Assembly (NCBI RefSeq): GCF_014207565.1
Contig: NZ_JACHGJ010000009.1
Location: forward strand, 109,407-173,406
Reading direction: 5' to 3'
Source of the DNA: Spirochaeta isovalerica
GTDB taxonomy: Bacteria > Spirochaetota > Spirochaetia > DSM-2461
DNA: 64,000 nucleotides
Shown: piece by piece, positions 51,947 to 60,767 of the stretch
Numbering within the stretch: the first letter of the stretch is position 1
Layout of the letters: every line of letters starts with the position of its first letter
The notes under the pieces: model-generated
Database searches by the model: none
What the model was told of the DNA's origin: nothing
Seen by the model: only the letters and a program-made list of their open reading frames with translations
Program-made: the position numbers and the translations under genes

Positions 51947-52782
51947 CCTTTGATAGCTCCGTCGGCAATTCCTCTGGTTATATATTTCTGCAGGGTAAAA
52001 TAAAAAATCATGACCGGCATCATAGCGAGAATCAGCGTGGCCAGAATAGCCGACCAGTCGTTGTTGTTGTACTGCCCGAAAAGCATGTTGGTCGATAGAA
52101 GAATCGTATAATTGTCCGAATCAGTGAGCATCAGAAGCGGAAGGAGAAAATCATTCCACATCCAGAGCGTATTGAGAATAGCGACAGTGGCCGTAATGGG
52201 CATGATCAATGGCATAATGATCGAAAAGAAATACCGGAATTCACCGCATCCGTCCATGAGCGCCGCTTCATCGAGCTCCATTGGGATGGATTTGACAAAA
52301 CCGTGATACAGAAAGACAGCCATAGGTACTCCCAGCCCCGTATAGATCAGCCCGAGACCGAATGCCGATCCCTGGACTCCGGTAACCCTGGCCACCTTTG
52401 TAAGAGTAATCATGATGGAGTGAAAAGGGATAATCATGGACATAACGAAGAGGAAAAAGAAAAAGGAACTCAGTTTCCCCTTCGACCGCGAAAGCTTATA
52501 CCCGGCCATGGATGAGAGATAGATGATACCCGCCAGGCCGGTGGTAAGAACAACGAGCGTATTGAGGAAGCTTCTCGCAAATCTGGTCTTTTCAAAAGCC
52601 GTAGCATAATTGGAAAAAAGAGGGTTTGCGGGGAGAGCCATAATATCACTCAAAATCTTTCCGTCCGGTTTCAGAGAGTTTATTAAAGCCATGTAGATGG
52701 GAAAGAGAGTGATCATGGAGATCAGAATCAGCATGACAAAAGTGAAATGACTGTACAGTTTATCTGCAGAGGATATTTTCAT
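51943..52782 (-). CDS. Sugar ABC transporter permease (MalG type)
   Basis: 279 residues with six membrane segments (FVMLILISMITLFPIYMALI first) and EAA loop ELDEAALMDGCGEFRYFFSI. Overlaps the GH5 start by four bases and shares one base with the MalF-type stop. Forms the membrane channel with its neighbour. As in the other sugar operon no ATPase is encoded, implying a shared ATPase elsewhere. Confidence 0.92.
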   Translation of the reverse strand: MKISSADKLYSHFTFVMLILISMITLFPIYMALINSLKPDGKILSDIMALPANPLFSNYATAFEKTRFARSFLNTLVVLTTGLAGIIYLSSMAGYKLSRSKGKLSSFFFFLFVMSMIIPFHSIMITLTKVARVTGVQGSAFGLGLIYTGLGVPMAVFLYHGFVKSIPMELDEAALMDGCGEFRYFFSIIMPLIMPITATVAILNTLWMWNDFLLPLLMLTDSDNYTILLSTNMLFGQYNNNDWSAILATLILAMMPVMIFYFTLQKYITRGIADGAIKG

Positions 52783-53651
52783 CAGGCCTGAACCTCCCTG
52801 TTCTTCATTATCTTCAATTGTATGAAAGTGATCATAGCGACAATAAAAAAGAGAATGATAGCTTTCGCGCTGGCATATCCGAAACGGTTGCTCATGTTGA
52901 ATGCCTCTTCAAAGATATTGAGCGCTATGACCTGTGTCGCACGGCCTGGTCCTCCTCCCGTCAGGGCGTATACCGCTTCAAACACCTTGAAGGAGCTGTT
53001 GAGCGATAGAAAAAGACCGATAGTGACGGCGGGAAGAATCATGGGAAGCTTCACATATCGCAGCAGAGCCATTCTTTTAGCTCCGTCAATAAGAGCCGCT
53101 TCGATCAGGTGCCCGGGAATGCTCTGGATGGCAGCGATATAAATAATCATCAGGTATCCGACTCCGGCCCACAGAGAGACGATGAGAATTGCGAAAAAAG
53201 AAAGCCGGGGATCGCCGATCCATGTTCTATTTAGAATTTCGATTTTAGGCAGAACCCTGGTAAAGATAAAGAGCCACATGAAACCGGCGATAATCATACT
53301 GATCATATTAGGCATGAAGAAAATGGTTCTGAACCATGTTTTGGTTCTTTTTCTGTTCTCGATGAGAAGAGCGAGAAAAAGGGCCAGAACGTTCTGAAGA
53401 ACGACCATATAAAGGACGAACTTCAGGGTGAACCATATGGATTTGATAAAATAGGGATCTTCCGTAAAGGCTTCTATGTAATTACTCAATCCGACAAAAT
53501 TATGTGTCCGGTTTAAAGCGTTCCAGTCAGTCAGGCTGTAATAGAAACCGCCGAAAGCCGGAACGAGAACGAAAAGGGAATAGAAAGCAAAAGCAGGCAG
53601 GACGAAAGCGAGAAGTTTTACTGTCTCTCTGAAACTTTTCCTGATGTTCAT
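52782..53651 (-). CDS. Sugar ABC transporter permease (MalF/UgpA type)
   Basis: 289 residues; LLAFVLPAFAFYSLFVLVPAFGG opens the first membrane segment, and the EAA loop is HLIEAALIDGAKRMALLRYV. First gene of the operon that continues through MalG-type permease, GH5, kinase, regulator and binding protein. Its promoter lies at 53681-53709. Confidence 0.92.
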   Translation of the reverse strand: MNIRKSFRETVKLLAFVLPAFAFYSLFVLVPAFGGFYYSLTDWNALNRTHNFVGLSNYIEAFTEDPYFIKSIWFTLKFVLYMVVLQNVLALFLALLIENRKRTKTWFRTIFFMPNMISMIIAGFMWLFIFTRVLPKIEILNRTWIGDPRLSFFAILIVSLWAGVGYLMIIYIAAIQSIPGHLIEAALIDGAKRMALLRYVKLPMILPAVTIGLFLSLNSSFKVFEAVYALTGGGPGRATQVIALNIFEEAFNMSNRFGYASAKAIILFFIVAMITFIQLKIMKNREVQA

Positions 53652-53680
53652 TCTTGTCTCCTGAATAGAGGTATACCGCC

Positions 53681-53709
53681 TTTATACAGTAGACTATGCC
53701 GTTTGTCTT
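53681..53709 (-). promoter_or_regulatory. Promoter of the GH5/ABC operon
   Basis: On the minus strand AAGACA (53709-53704) and TATAAA (53686-53681) are 17 bases apart, about 30 bases before the MalF-type ATG, with AGGAGAC as ribosome site. The poor -35 suits activation by the AraC-type regulator of the operon. The rest of the 234-base divergent gap is AT-rich; CATATTAATCATGATTATTG shows partial dyads but nothing definite. Confidence 0.5.
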
Positions 53710-53885
53710 TTGATCATATTAATCATGATTATTGGACAATATTGATATTGGAAGTTTATAAATACTAAAAGCTTTTATGAACTGATACAAAACCTCAAAA
53801 TCACGACTAAAACCTATTTGTCATTTGCACAGCTGAAGTGGTTAATCTAGTATTTAATATACATATGACTCTTAAGGGATAAAGT

Positions 53886-56486
53886 GTGCCTTTAAAAAAG
53901 AATATCATTTTAATAAGCGTTTTTACTTTTCTTTGTCTTATAACTCTGGGCATAGGTATTGAAGTCATAATTCACAGTTTTCTTGTAGAACGCTATAACA
54001 TCCTGGAACGGGAGGATTTACAGGAAATAACGGGTAATATCCGCGCAAAAATAGAACTCATGCTTTCCAGGGACCTGCTAATTGTTAATTCTACTGCTGC
54101 CTATATTTCAGTTAATCCCGACATTTCCGAAGAAGAGTTTATCAGATTTGCCTCAAAGATTTTCGGGGATTCCAAAACACTTTCCAACCTCGCCGCTGCG
54201 CCGGATCTGGTTCTTTCATACGTGTATCCAAAAACAGGCAACGAAGCCATTATCGGAGTAGACTACCGCGATTTGCCAGACCAGTTACCCCTTGTATTAA
54301 AAGCAAGAGATTCAAGTGAGCTGGTTGTTGCCGGTCCTATTGATATACTTCAGGGCGGTCAGGGAATTCTGGGTCGGGCTCCGGTATTTTATGAAGATAA
54401 TGGCTCCGGGATATTCTGGGGTATTGTTTCTTCACTGATCAGCCTGGATTCCCTGATAAATGAACTGAAACCTCTTCTTGATCAGAATGAGTTGAACCTG
54501 TCAATGCGGGGCATCAACGGAACGGGGTCATCGGGAAGCGTCTTCTATGGAGACAGCAGAATCTTCGAGGAAGAAGACTCTATCAAAAGCATGGTTCTCT
54601 TTCCAAACGGATCCTGGCAGATAGCTATCACTCCGATACATGGTTTCAGCAACAATCATCCCTATCACAATCTCATAATTTTTCTCATCATAATAGCCGT
54701 AGCTGTTGCTACGACTTTGAATTATCTCCGGATGATGTACAATCAACAGCTCCGGGAAAATGAGAAGCGTCTGAAGGATATAATCAATGCCTCATCGGAT
54801 ATAATCTGGGAAACAGATCGGTCAGGAATCATTACTTACATATCAGGTAATGGGGAATCCAACCTCGGATATACGGAGGATGAATTACTGGGATCTTCCA
54901 TTTTCAGTTACACCTCAAAAGACAGGGAAGATAAAGCGGTAAATTCACTTCGCGATTTAATGGAAAAGGGCAAACCGATTGTAGACATGGAAACCAGGCT
55001 GAAAACCCGGGACGGGATGCTCATATCTATTCTTAGAAATGCCATCCCGGTCTTAGAGAACAAATCGGGGAAACTCGTTGGATATAGAGGCGTCGATAAA
55101 GACGAAACGATGCGGAAAAAGCTACAGGAAGAACTGGAAGAGAGTGAATACCTGCTCTCTCTATTTTTCAAGCAGTCTCTGGACGGTTTCTTTTTTATGA
55201 TGCTCGATGAACCGATAGAATGGAACGATTCGATAGATAAGGAGTCAGCTCTCGATTATATCTTCCAGCATCAGCGAATCACAAAAATCAACAAGGCAAT
55301 GCTTAAGCAATATCATGCTACCGAGACAGACTTCATGGGTCTGACTCCATCTGATTTTTATAAACATGATATTATTGCGGGACGAAAACTGTGGAAAAGA
55401 TTATTTGATGAAGGACGAATTCACATCGATACTGACGAACGGAGATTAGACGGCAGCGCTTTTGTCGTAGAAGGGGATTACATTGTTTTATGGGATTCTC
55501 AAGGAAGGATCACAGGGCACTTCGGAGTGCAGAGAGATATAACATCTGAAAGGGATAGAGATTTTCAACTCAAACGTTATGTTGCTATCAATGATAAGTA
55601 TGTCATTGTTTCCCAGACAGATCTTGATGGAATCATTACCTATGCCAGCGATGCTTTCTGTCAGATCTGCGGTTATGAAAGGGAAGAACTGATAGGAGTC
55701 GGACACAATATCATTCGCCATCCCGATATGCCTGACACACTCTTTAAAGATCTCTGGGAAACGATCACCTCCGGAAGAGCATGGAGTGGCGAGATGAAAA
55801 ATAAAAGGAAAGATGGGACTTTTTACTGGGTGAATACCGATGTAACGCCTTTGGAAAACCGTATGGGTGAAATATACGGGTATATGGCTGTTCGCAGAAA
55901 CATAACAGCCCAGAAAGAACTTGAAGTTATATCTGTTACCGATAAACTTACTGGTCTGTTCAACCGCCAGAAAGTTGACCGCTCCCTGGAAGAACAGCAG
56001 ATACGATTAAGCCGCTATCAAGAAATATACTCGATCATAATACTCGATATTGATCACTTTAAATCCATAAATGACAATTACGGACACCTGGAAGGAGACC
56101 GTGTATTAACAAGCATTTCCCGTTTAATAGAAGATCAGATCCGTCAATCCGATATCCCCGGTCGCTGGGGCGGCGAAGAGTTTCTTATTATCTGCCCTCA
56201 TACAGATCTCAATGGGGCTGCCAAACTGGCTGAAGAGCTAAGACAGACTATAGAAAAATTCAATTTCGGTTTAAATCACCCTGTGACTATAAGCCTGGGT
56301 GTGGCTCAAGCAACAGCTGATAATTTCCCCGAAGTATCTGATAAATGGACAAACCGAGAATCGAGGAAAAACAAACCCGGAGATTTTCATATCAACTCAA
56401 TAACAAAAAAATTGATTAACTCTGCTGATAACGCCCTGTACAAAGCGAAGAAACAGGGCCGGAATCAGGTGGTTTGCGGAGAATAA
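53886..56486 (+). CDS. CHASE-PAS-GGDEF membrane diguanylate cyclase
   Basis: 866 residues from GTG 53886. First membrane segment (NIILISVFTFLCLITLGIGI), periplasmic CHASE domain (about 45-225: DISEEEFIRFA, VLSYVYPKTGNEAIIG, AGPIDILQGGQGILGRAPVF), second segment at about 262-282, then at least three PAS domains and a C-terminal GGDEF domain with GGEEF at 762-766 preceded by inhibition site RQSD. No EAL, so it makes c-di-GMP. CHASE usually binds small extracellular ligands. AAGGGATAAAGT precedes the GTG. Confidence 0.9.
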   Translation: MPLKKNIILISVFTFLCLITLGIGIEVIIHSFLVERYNILEREDLQEITGNIRAKIELMLSRDLLIVNSTAAYISVNPDISEEEFIRFASKIFGDSKTLSNLAAAPDLVLSYVYPKTGNEAIIGVDYRDLPDQLPLVLKARDSSELVVAGPIDILQGGQGILGRAPVFYEDNGSGIFWGIVSSLISLDSLINELKPLLDQNELNLSMRGINGTGSSGSVFYGDSRIFEEEDSIKSMVLFPNGSWQIAITPIHGFSNNHPYHNLIIFLIIIAVAVATTLNYLRMMYNQQLRENEKRLKDIINASSDIIWETDRSGIITYISGNGESNLGYTEDELLGSSIFSYTSKDREDKAVNSLRDLMEKGKPIVDMETRLKTRDGMLISILRNAIPVLENKSGKLVGYRGVDKDETMRKKLQEELEESEYLLSLFFKQSLDGFFFMMLDEPIEWNDSIDKESALDYIFQHQRITKINKAMLKQYHATETDFMGLTPSDFYKHDIIAGRKLWKRLFDEGRIHIDTDERRLDGSAFVVEGDYIVLWDSQGRITGHFGVQRDITSERDRDFQLKRYVAINDKYVIVSQTDLDGIITYASDAFCQICGYEREELIGVGHNIIRHPDMPDTLFKDLWETITSGRAWSGEMKNKRKDGTFYWVNTDVTPLENRMGEIYGYMAVRRNITAQKELEVISVTDKLTGLFNRQKVDRSLEEQQIRLSRYQEIYSIIILDIDHFKSINDNYGHLEGDRVLTSISRLIEDQIRQSDIPGRWGGEEFLIICPHTDLNGAAKLAEELRQTIEKFNFGLNHPVTISLGVAQATADNFPEVSDKWTNRESRKNKPGDFHINSITKKLINSADNALYKAKKQGRNQVVCGE

Positions 56487-56503
56487 TACTAACCGGCTAG
56501 ATA

Positions 56504-56977
56504 TCAAAATTTACGGCTATCATAAGCCCAGTGAAGTAATGCCTGCCTTTGTTTTCTTCGGCAATCCAGATCGCCCTGGGCGCAGTTTTTTCTTATTTGA
56601 GCAATATGCCGAACCATCTGCTTCCATCTTTTGATTTGCTTTTCATCGTAAGGAGATCGCCGGCCCATATAATAACGACAATACCATTGAAACCAACCGC
56701 GGGGGTCCTCCGGATATATCCAACCTCTTTCTATCCAGTAATTTAAACTTTTCGATGCATTTATTTTAAAGTAATTTAAATCGGGATTATGAAAGTCATG
56801 ACATAATTTTGCATTTCTGAACCAATCATCGGGAAACTCTTGCCGGCAGTCTGTCATGTACTTTCCTCCGAAAACCCCCATTTGGAGCATTTCTTTGGGT
56901 GTTAAATCCGGTTTGAAATCTCTATGATAATTCTCCCCTTCCGGCTCGGTCAGGAGATACTGATAATTCTTCTGCAT
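56504..56977 (-). CDS. Conserved hypothetical protein
   Basis: 157 residues from ATG 56977 (MQKNYQYLLTEPEGENYH), chosen because sequence upstream of it looks untranslated; no good ribosome site helps. Conserved-looking blocks are GVFGGKYMTDCRQEFPDDWF, then WYCRYYMGRR and a final RKQRQALLHWAYDSRKF. I recall similar proteins of unknown role in bacteria and fungi but cannot name a domain. Rich in Trp, Tyr and Arg, which may indicate nucleic-acid or nucleotide binding (speculative). Convergent with the diguanylate cyclase gene. Confidence 0.7.
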   Translation of the reverse strand: MQKNYQYLLTEPEGENYHRDFKPDLTPKEMLQMGVFGGKYMTDCRQEFPDDWFRNAKLCHDFHNPDLNYFKINASKSLNYWIERGWIYPEDPRGWFQWYCRYYMGRRSPYDEKQIKRWKQMVRHIAQIRKNCAQGDLDCRRKQRQALLHWAYDSRKF

Positions 56978-57283
56978 TAAATCGTTAACAATTACAATCA
57001 TGAATAAAGAATAATGTAAGAGTTCGCCTTTTACAAAAGATCTATTTTGCTCTAAAAAAGCAATCATATCTAAAAGGTATTTCAAGCGGACACTGATCAG
57101 AAATAAAAAAAACACCTTCCGTTGAAAATGCTTTGATTTGATGCCTGGAAGAGGACAATTAATTTTCTAAGTTTTGGTTTATTGTCATTTTACCGAGTTT
57201 AATCGATGTTTTATCGCTGATTTCTCAGCAGAAATATGACAATGATCAACTAGAGCTGTCTACAATTTGTATACAAGTAAATC

Positions 57284-57589
57284 TCACAAGCTTCTCTTGA
57301 AGAAGACCTTACCGACTCTTTTAATATGTTCAATCAGATCCTTATTATCAATTTGATCGTATATGGAAAGATCAATATGGTAAGGCAGAAGCAACTCTTC
57401 AATTTCCTCTTCAATATTATAGATCGTCTTTAAGGTAAGGTTCCTGCCAAAGGCTGTCAAATCAATATCTGATCCTTCTCTGTAATTTCCTTTGGCTCTG
57501 GAGCCATAAAGAATCACTTTCTCTATTTCTTTCCGGTTTTGAAATATGGATGTCAGTTGTTTGACCGTCTCTTCACTTAAACCGTACAT
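57284..57589 (-). CDS. MNT-type nucleotidyltransferase (antitoxin of HEPN/MNT pair)
   Basis: 101 residues. VILYGSRAKGNYREGSDIDL is the minimal nucleotidyltransferase signature (GSRAxG...SDIDL). In characterised pairs the MNT protein AMPylates or otherwise neutralises the HEPN partner. It follows the HEPN gene by three bases. A further catalytic Asp is expected near LPYHIDLSIYDQ. The region is AT-rich compared with the core genes. Confidence 0.9.
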   Translation of the reverse strand: MYGLSEETVKQLTSIFQNRKEIEKVILYGSRAKGNYREGSDIDLTAFGRNLTLKTIYNIEEEIEELLLPYHIDLSIYDQIDNKDLIEHIKRVGKVFFKRSL

Positions 57590-57592
57590 GGA

Positions 57593-58006
57593 TCAGACTT
57601 TATCCTTCTCTATAGCCAACTGCCGGGCTAAATCCTCAAACGCTTTATAGTAATGATTAATGACTGCCTGGAGTATTTCCTCTGCTGTTTCTTCATTATA
57701 GGAATGACTGGTTTTCTGACGGCTTTTAATAGTTTCCATAAGGGTCTCCCCATCAGAAACGAGGTTTCTGTTAAACGCCATCCTGAAGGCATCTCGGCTT
57801 CCCTGGATTCCTGTTTCACCCTGTTCTGTGTAAAAATCTTTTACCGTATTCCAGGCCAGCTCATATGTATACTCAAAACTCTGAATTAAGCCTTGTTTCT
57901 CCAGCTTGTTCAGTTCTCTGGATTTGGCCGTATCAACCGCTTCTTTTAAATTCGACAGAGCTTTACTGAAATTACTGAGCCTTTGAATCCACCGGATGTC
58001 TTCCAT
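57593..58006 (-). CDS. HEPN-type protein, HI0074 nucleotidyltransferase-substrate-binding family (toxin)
   Basis: 137 residues, all-helical four-helix bundle pattern (LSNFSKALSNLKEAVDTAK, SFEYTYELAWNTVKDFYTEQG). RQKTSH provides an R-x4-H RNase-type motif, so ribonuclease activity is plausible, though many HI0074 members are only binding partners of the MNT enzyme. Ribosome site AAGGGG lies 8 bases before the ATG. Promoter at 58039-58067. Confidence 0.88.
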   Translation of the reverse strand: MEDIRWIQRLSNFSKALSNLKEAVDTAKSRELNKLEKQGLIQSFEYTYELAWNTVKDFYTEQGETGIQGSRDAFRMAFNRNLVSDGETLMETIKSRQKTSHSYNEETAEEILQAVINHYYKAFEDLARQLAIEKDKV

Positions 58007-58023
58007 TGAGTCGTCCCCTTAAT

Positions 58024-58067
58024 ATATCGATATACTACATCATAAAAAAGAGTTTGTCCTGACTCAA
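58024..58067 (-). promoter_or_regulatory. HEPN/MNT promoter and palindromic candidate operator
   Basis: Minus strand: TTGAGT (58067-58062), 17 bases, TATGAT (58044-58039). Immediately downstream ATATCGATAT (58033-58024) is a perfect palindrome between the -10 box and the ribosome site, a natural place for autorepression by the toxin-antitoxin complex. Confidence 0.6.
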
Positions 58068-58076
58068 ATTCATGTC

Positions 58077-58113
58077 ATTAAGACCTGTGGAAATCCTGTC
58101 CACAGGTCTTAAT
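58077..58113 (-). terminator. Intrinsic-terminator-like hairpin after the lipoprotein gene
   Basis: ATTAAGACCTGTGGA and TCCACAGGTCTTAAT form a perfect 15-bp stem with a 7-base loop, four bases past the lipoprotein stop. The distal part of the stem is A/T and no long T tract follows on the minus strand, but the strength of the stem makes termination likely. Confidence 0.85.
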
Positions 58114-58117
58114 CATT

Positions 58118-60304
58118 TTACGGTCTGATTTCGGTATAGAAGTAGAACCTGTACTCACGATCATAATAAGTATCATATGAAAATGCTGCCAGAACGGTTC
58201 CATCGCTGTTAGGAGTAAAAATAACGTAATCCTGACGATTGGGAATGTCTATAGTTTTCAATCGGGTATAATTCATGTCAAAAATTAATATTCCATCGTT
58301 GTAATTATTCGAATAAAAATACTGAGAATCGTGGCTGAAAGTACCGTATTCAGGGTAGTTGTCATTAACCCACTCTCCATATTTCTGACTAATATCAGCT
58401 GGCAGTATATCGAAGATCGTATATCCGGTTCCATTACCTCCGCCATTTGTAAAAATGACATGATTGTCATCGGGGCTGACGGCAATATGCTGGCCGTTTC
58501 CGCCCAGTCGGACATTCTGATACTCTATAATGGTCTTTCCGCTTCCTTCGCGATACTGATGCAGTGTCGAGGGTGACGTTCCTTCATTTCCGATAAGAAT
58601 TTCACCTGTGGAATCGGTAACTCCGATAAGAGATCCGTCAACAGTGCCAGAAGCGATTAATGAGCCCGAATCCAGGTCTATGATTCTCAAATAATCATCA
58701 AAGGTTCCGGCCGGAGATAGAGCATAAAGCTTTCTTGAAACGGGCGCGATATCTATACTCCATGTTTCTCCTGTAGTGCTTGAAGTATCATAATCCAGTT
58801 CTGAAAGAAAGGAGTTACTTGCTAAATCATATCGGCTGATAATATCTCTGTATCTATATGCTATATAAAGAATATCATCAGACTGGGAGTATTTTATAGA
58901 TACAGGATTGGGATGCGGCAATAGAATAAGGGAATCAATTTTCTGGTTTGCTGTGTCGAGTTTGATGAGGTTCATGTAATCGTAATCGATTGCATACATC
59001 CAGCTTGAATCACCGCTTACTGCGATCTCACGAACCTCTCCTATAGGTATATAATTGACGAGAGCAGAGGCAGTAGCCGAAATATTTTCATTCCCGGCTG
59101 AATCTGTAACAGTATCTGCAGGAAGCGAAACGCTTATATCTCCTTTATTTTCAGGATACACTTTGAACGTGTATCTCGTTTCAATAGATGACGAATCCAG
59201 CATTACGGAAGAGACTGTTCCATTAGTACAAATTAAGTCAGAAGAATATAAGCTGGAAGAGATGTCTTCCGAAAAGATTATTTCATATTCTACTGTATCG
59301 TAATATGTATCAAGCTCACTTGTAGGATTTATCGTTACCGAAGGAGGAGTCCCGTCAAAAATAAAAGTAGCCGTTGTTGATGCGTTACTATTTCCATTTG
59401 TGTCCGTAACCGCCCCCTCTTCTATTTGAACTGTGACATCTCCATCAGAAACCGGTGTTACGTCAAGGGTATAGATTATATTATCCAAAGTCGAAAGGTT
59501 GGAAGGCGTACCGTTTGTAACGGCAATCTGATCCAATATCAGTTCTGTGACTTCTCTGCCGAAATCAAACTCAACGGCCAGCGGTGTAGTATTGGTGGGA
59601 AATATCGAGCTGTTTGTATATACAGAGAAAAGTCCGATGAACTGATATGACTTTTCAGCGATCGAGCTGTAGTTCTGATAATCATAGGAGACTGCTTTAA
59701 TTGTTGTTGTATCCGAAATAAGGATTGAACTGTAATAGCGGCTTCTCGTCGCACTTGAGCGGGGATCAGTTCCGTCTTTTGTGTAATATATAATATTTCC
59801 GGAATCGGTACTGAGACTCAAGTAAAAACTATCTGTGTATTGCCCCGTATCCCTTGAAAAGATAGGTTCTGATAAAACGGTTTGCGGGTTGGAATCGTTA
59901 ATATCAACTCCATCAGAGTAAAATTCAAAAGTAGAATCGTTCAGAACTAGCGAGTAGTTTTTATCTTTTTCAAAAACGAACTCAAAAGTATCACCTGTGA
60001 CAGAACTGACCAACTCAGTTGTCCAGTTTGTGTTTCCCGATGTATGAGTGTACCAAAGGTTTACTATTCTATTTAAGGGTGCTTCGTAAAAGTCAATTGT
60101 TTCTCCTATCCCGACAGGAGTGGTCGACACATCAGAGCTTCTTGTAGTGGGTGTACCGAAATATCCAAGGTGAACAGTAATATTATTATCACTTGAATTA
60201 TTTTCAATAGTTAATTTACACGAATCTTCGGTAGTTTGCTGTACAGGGTTAGTACACGAAAAGAATAAAAGCATCAATAGTGAGAAGAGTAGATATTTTT
60301 TCAC
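58118..60304 (-). CDS. Large surface lipoprotein with Ig-like and beta-propeller-type repeats
   Basis: 728 residues from GTG 60304 (GGAG upstream). Signal MKKYLLFSLLMLLFFSC, lipidated at Cys17. Then a beta domain (about 25-125), a chitobiase-C-terminal-like domain (DSGNIIYYTKDGTDPRSSAT), two bacterial Ig-like SbsA-type domains (for example FDFGREVTELILDQIAVTNG), and from about 415 a YncE/NHL-type propeller (VREIAVSGDSSWMYAIDYD, HIAVSPDDNHVIFTN). No catalytic motif. Probably exposed and involved in binding or adhesion; function unknown. AT-rich; flanked by accessory genes. Confidence 0.85.
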   Translation of the reverse strand: MKKYLLFSLLMLLFFSCTNPVQQTTEDSCKLTIENNSSDNNITVHLGYFGTPTTRSSDVSTTPVGIGETIDFYEAPLNRIVNLWYTHTSGNTNWTTELVSSVTGDTFEFVFEKDKNYSLVLNDSTFEFYSDGVDINDSNPQTVLSEPIFSRDTGQYTDSFYLSLSTDSGNIIYYTKDGTDPRSSATRSRYYSSILISDTTTIKAVSYDYQNYSSIAEKSYQFIGLFSVYTNSSIFPTNTTPLAVEFDFGREVTELILDQIAVTNGTPSNLSTLDNIIYTLDVTPVSDGDVTVQIEEGAVTDTNGNSNASTTATFIFDGTPPSVTINPTSELDTYYDTVEYEIIFSEDISSSLYSSDLICTNGTVSSVMLDSSSIETRYTFKVYPENKGDISVSLPADTVTDSAGNENISATASALVNYIPIGEVREIAVSGDSSWMYAIDYDYMNLIKLDTANQKIDSLILLPHPNPVSIKYSQSDDILYIAYRYRDIISRYDLASNSFLSELDYDTSSTTGETWSIDIAPVSRKLYALSPAGTFDDYLRIIDLDSGSLIASGTVDGSLIGVTDSTGEILIGNEGTSPSTLHQYREGSGKTIIEYQNVRLGGNGQHIAVSPDDNHVIFTNGGGNGTGYTIFDILPADISQKYGEWVNDNYPEYGTFSHDSQYFYSNNYNDGILIFDMNYTRLKTIDIPNRQDYVIFTPNSDGTVLAAFSYDTYYDREYRFYFYTEIRP

Positions 60305-60685
60305 TTTAACTCCGGCAAATGTTTATTTTTTATACTTTATGTAATCTTTTAATTTTGAATAACGTTATCATGAAAAATGACAAAGCGCAAAAAGAATAAT
60401 GATCTTTTCTGCTTATTCCCAAACATATTCTCATTCTCAAAATAATCTCTCATAAAAGATTTGACCAGCTTCATCATGCTCATATAGGGACTGTACTAAT
60501 GTTGGTATCGTATTTATATAAAATGTACGAGATTATTCCTGAGAAAGAATTGGAATAAAATTTCAAATGTGAAAAATCTGACTGAATCAGAATCGCCCCA
60601 TTTCTTTAGCTCCATAACAATATAATCACAGTTGGTATTTCATTAGTAGTTCACAAATTCATTTTATCCAATCCAGGAATAATCT
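60305..60685. other. Intergenic region, no gene recognised
   Basis: The 381 bases between the divergent lipoprotein and Fic genes are strongly A/T-rich, with stops in all frames and no homology I can recognise. The lipoprotein promoter should lie near 60320-60400 (TATAAA occurs on the minus strand) but no convincing -35 pairs with it. Confidence 0.6.
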
Positions 60686-60754
60686 TTGAAATGACCTGAA
60701 TAAGTGCTACAATCAGGTCACAACATGACCCTTTTATTAAATTATTCAGGTCAT
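60686..60754 (+). promoter_or_regulatory. Fic promoter with multi-copy inverted-repeat operator
   Basis: TTGAAA (60686-60691) and TACAAT (60708-60713), 16 bases apart, form a near-consensus promoter. The octamer TGACCTGA or its complement TCAGGTCA occurs at 60692-60699, 60713-60720 and 60746-60753. The first and last extend to a perfect 13-base inverted repeat (60691-60703 with 60742-60754). The copies flank the -10 box and the leader, as expected for tight repression, perhaps by the Fic protein's own C-terminal winged helix. Confidence 0.78.
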
Positions 60755-60767
60755 GCAAGGACATAAG

